The notes under the pieces: model-generated
The model's database searches: none
Seen by the model: only the letters and a program-made list of their open reading frames with translations
Told to the model about the DNA's origin: nothing
In this document: piece after piece, positions 62,096-64,000 of the stretch
Layout: each line of letters opens with the position of its first letter
Position numbering within the stretch: position 1 is the stretch's first letter
Position numbers and translations under genes: made by a program
Origin: Chryseobacterium edaphi
GTDB taxonomy: Bacteria; Bacteroidota; Bacteroidia; Flavobacteriales; Weeksellaceae
Assembly (NCBI RefSeq): GCF_025628985.1
Contig: NZ_JAOTEM010000001.1
Span: 558,001 to 622,000, forward strand
Length of the DNA stretch: 64,000 nucleotides
Direction of reading: 5' to 3'

Positions 62096-62383
62096 TTAAT
62101 TATATAAAGAATTATGAGGAATGATATTCATGTTTTCGGCCAATTGCTTTGTGCTGTTTTCGTTTGTATCATTATGCAGAACAGTGAAAATGCTTAAAAT
62201 AAATACTACACTTGCCGCAATTCCGTATGTCCATATCTGGTTGACAGAAAAACCGGTTGTTTTCTGATTTTCTATTTTGTTTAAAATTTTCTCATAAACA
62301 ACATCAGAAATTTTAGCTTCCTGGATGTTTGAAAATACTTCAAGATGATCGTTTGTATTTTTCATATTCTTATTAGACGACAT
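62096..62383 (-). CDS. Small anti-sigma-factor-like membrane protein
   Basis: This 95-residue protein has a cytoplasmic N-terminal half (about 1-46, with helical LEVFSNIQEAKISDVVYEKILNKIEN), one transmembrane helix (about 48-66, IWTYGIAASVVFILSIFTV) and a short periplasmic tail. That is the layout of short anti-sigma factors such as CnrY. No zinc-binding HxxxCxxC motif is present. It starts 2 nt after the sigma gene's stop codon and ends 2 nt before the sensor gene. The role is inferred from layout and position. Confidence 0.75.
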   Translation of the reverse strand: MSSNKNMKNTNDHLEVFSNIQEAKISDVVYEKILNKIENQKTTGFSVNQIWTYGIAASVVFILSIFTVLHNDTNENSTKQLAENMNIIPHNSLYN

Positions 62384-62385
62384 TA

Positions 62386-62898
62386 TTAATAGTTTCCTTT
62401 GGTTTTGATATTATTTTTTGCTCTTTGCAATAAAGATTCTATGGCTTTTACTGAAAGATTCATTATTTCTGCGGTTTCTGAAATGGTTTTTTGTTCTATT
62501 TTATTGAGAATAATAACCGTTTTTTGTTTTTCATTCAAAGTATTAATGATATCAAAAAGTTTTTTCATGGCCTCTTTATTTTCCAACATGACTCCGGGAT
62601 GATCAAAATTGACAAGTTCGCGTTTCGACAGATCTGGTTTTTCGTCCCACAATGAACTGATGAATCCAAAACGTTTTTTCGCTTTTTTGGCTTTAATGAA
62701 ATCAAGGGATTTATGTATCGTTATTTTATAGATCCATGTAGATATTTTAGATTTATTCTGAAAAGTATCCAGCTTTTCATGAACGCTGAGAAATACATCC
62801 TGAGTGATTTCTTCGGCATCTTTCACATTCTGAACGTAATGCAACGCAAGATTGTACACTAAATTTTTATTGGAATGATATATTTGGTCAAATGTCAA
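62386..62898 (-). CDS. ECF-type RNA polymerase sigma factor
   Basis: This 170-residue sigma factor has region 2 (about 1-75: LVYNLALHYVQNVKDAEEITQDVFLSVHEKL and KISTWIYKITIHKSLDFIKAKKAKK) and region 4 (about 110-165: LNEKQKTVIILNKIEQKTISETAEIMNLSVKAIESLLQRAK). It leads a six-gene minus-strand operon. The start appears to be TTG (62898): an in-frame stop lies 15 nt upstream and no ATG occurs nearby. A weak start codon could keep the regulator scarce. It likely drives its own operon in response to metal stress. Confidence 0.92.
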   Translation of the reverse strand: MTFDQIYHSNKNLVYNLALHYVQNVKDAEEITQDVFLSVHEKLDTFQNKSKISTWIYKITIHKSLDFIKAKKAKKRFGFISSLWDEKPDLSKRELVNFDHPGVMLENKEAMKKLFDIINTLNEKQKTVIILNKIEQKTISETAEIMNLSVKAIESLLQRAKNNIKTKGNY

Positions 62899-63024
62899 TT
62901 TAATTTTATTTCAAGGTTGTGTTTGAAATGCAAATTTGATAAATATTTTTTAGAATGAATAAAAATTACCAATTTTCGCAATAAGACTAACAAAACTCAT
63001 TGCTCACAATTCATAACTTATAGT

Positions 63025-63032
63025 TAATTTTG
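63025..63032 (+). promoter_or_regulatory. -7 box (TAATTTTG) 4 nt before the hemN ATG
   Basis: TAATTTTG matches TAnnTTTG and ends exactly 4 nt before the ATG at 63037. TTG at 63000-63002 lies 22 nt upstream. The transcript is predicted to be leaderless. Confidence 0.55.
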
Positions 63033-63036
63033 CAGT

Positions 63037-64000
63037 ATGAAATTCCAGATGAATTCGTTAATCGACAAATATAATATTCCAGGACCTCGTTATACATCTT
63101 ATCCCACAGTTCCTTATTGGGACGAAAGCACTTTTTCGCCGGAGAAATGGAAGGAAAGTGTGATAAGATCTTTTAATGAAAGTAATCCGGAAGAGGGAAT
63201 TTCAATTTATATTCACCTTCCTTTTTGTGAAGCTCTATGTACGTTTTGCGCTTGTCATAAACGTATTACGAAGCAACATAGTGTAGAGATTCCTTATCTA
63301 GAAAGTGTTTTAAAAGAATGGAAATTATATTTAGAACTTTTTGCAAATAATAATATTGAAAAAGGAAATTCAAAAGTTGAATCTCTCAAACTCTCAAACT
63401 CTCAAACCCTCGAACCCTCCAACAAACCTAAGCTAAAGGAACTTCACTTAGGTGGTGGAACGCCGACTTTTTTTTCCCCACAAAACTTAAAAACATTATT
63501 GGAAGGCATTTTTTCAACAGTTGAAATTGCCGAACATCCCGAGTTTTCCTTCGAAGGTCACCCGAATAATACAACAAGACAACATCTTCAGACTTTATAT
63601 GATTTGGGTTTCAGAAGAGCGAGTTTTGGAGTTCAGGATTATGATCCGAAAGTTCAGAAAGCAATCAACAGAATTCAGCCTTTCGAAAAAGTAAAAGAAG
63701 TAACCGAAATCGCCCGTGAAATTGGTTATACAGGAATCAGTCATGATTTGGTGTTCGGACTTCCGCATCAAACTTGGGAAGCAATGGAGCACACGATCCG
63801 CAAAACAATGGAATTGAAACCTGATCGTTTGGCATTTTATTCTTACGCTCACGTTCCGTGGGTGAAAGGAGTGGGACAGAGAGGTTTTGATGAAAATGAT
63901 CTTCCGAGCGGTGAAGAAAAGCGTCGTTTGTATGAAGACGGGAAAAGACTTTTGGAAAATTTAGGATATATCGAAGTTGGAATGGATCATTTTTCTTTGG
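63037..64000 (+). CDS. hemN: Oxygen-independent coproporphyrinogen III oxidase, N-terminal part
   Basis: The gene runs off the right edge; 321 codons are visible. It is a radical SAM enzyme that makes protoporphyrinogen IX in haem synthesis without oxygen. The iron-sulfur motif is CEALCTFCAC (Cys64, Cys68, Cys71). Other HemN marks are YNIPGPRYTSYPTVPYW at the start, YIHLPFC, LHLGGGTPTFFS (about 136) and FGVQDYDPKVQKAINRIQP. Between the helix ending LELFA and LHLGGGTPT is an insertion of about 25 residues, encoded in part by an 8-nt tandem repeat (63383-63422). E. coli HemN has no such insertion. The frame stays open here. Confidence 0.94.
   Translation, partial: MKFQMNSLIDKYNIPGPRYTSYPTVPYWDESTFSPEKWKESVIRSFNESNPEEGISIYIHLPFCEALCTFCACHKRITKQHSVEIPYLESVLKEWKLYLELFANNNIEKGNSKVESLKLSNSQTLEPSNKPKLKELHLGGGTPTFFSPQNLKTLLEGIFSTVEIAEHPEFSFEGHPNNTTRQHLQTLYDLGFRRASFGVQDYDPKVQKAINRIQPFEKVKEVTEIAREIGYTGISHDLVFGLPHQTWEAMEHTIRKTMELKPDRLAFYSYAHVPWVKGVGQRGFDENDLPSGEEKRRLYEDGKRLLENLGYIEVGMDHFSL
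63383..63422 (+). repeat. 8-nt tandem repeat inside hemN
   Basis: Five consecutive units: CTCTCAAA three times, then CCCTCGAA and CCCTCCAA. The unit is not a multiple of three, so gain or loss of one copy would shift the hemN frame. The encoded residues fall in a surface loop insertion of the protein. Confidence 0.85.

Overview
The window looks like chromosome from an aerobic, AT-rich Bacteroidota of the Flavobacteriia, most likely Chryseobacterium or a close Weeksellaceae relative. This rests on SusC/SusD-type outer-membrane genes, type IX secretion C-terminal signals, lipoproteins with Cys-Glu/Lys-Asp-Asp style export signals, TAnnTTTG promoter boxes and the overall gene content. The genus call is inference. 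I saw no rRNA, tRNA, CRISPR array, prophage or insertion sequence.

Layout. 1-56: the first codons of metG (minus strand). 392-13291: a maltodextrin/starch utilisation locus with SusC, SusD, SusE-like lipoprotein, GH97 alpha-glucosidase, an SBF-like transporter, GH13 cyclomaltodextrinase/neopullulanase, a small NTF2-like protein and an SLC45-type MFS sugar transporter. LacI-type palindromes lie upstream of susC and the GH13 gene. 13695-15255: pirin and an NADPH-dependent FMN reductase. 15281-22331: a purine run (purM, purN, purH, purD, guaA) whose intergenic gaps hold a promoter-miniORF-terminator unit, duplicated hairpin elements and a structured RNA-like repeat. 22447-26748: a small ABC pair, pheA and hypothetical membrane/lipoproteins. 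26843-35235: UbiB-like kinase, DEAD-box helicase, SGNH hydrolase, a YqhD-type alcohol dehydrogenase and small membrane proteins. 35392-43456: PEP carboxylase, SMI1/KNR4 protein, a T9SS subtilisin, and a sugar-nucleotide group (DegT aminotransferase, galE, TagD-like nucleotidyltransferase). 43513-51044: a TonB-type receptor, mltG, dapF, an Asn/Tyr-rich lipoprotein, pnuC and an amino-acid permease. 51103-57412: a BNR-type protein, then an Hsp70 with a tiny partner gene facing two paralogous membrane proteins. 57599-58510: a SASA esterase. 58576-62898: a minus-strand operon of ECF sigma, anti-sigma-like protein, CnrX/CpxP-like sensor, MbnP, MbnH and a secreted YHYH protein. 63037-64000: the start of hemN.

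The best candidate for an undescribed system is the 58576-62898 operon. It joins a sigma/anti-sigma/metal-sensor trio to the MbnP/MbnH copper-protein pair and a T9SS-exported YHYH protein, with gaps of 1-2 nt between the first five genes. Second is the Hsp70 module at 52169-57412. Smaller signals include an 8-nt tandem repeat inside hemN, four genes whose TAnnTTTG box sits exactly 4 nt before the ATG (probable leaderless mRNAs), and several families of palindromic intergenic repeats.
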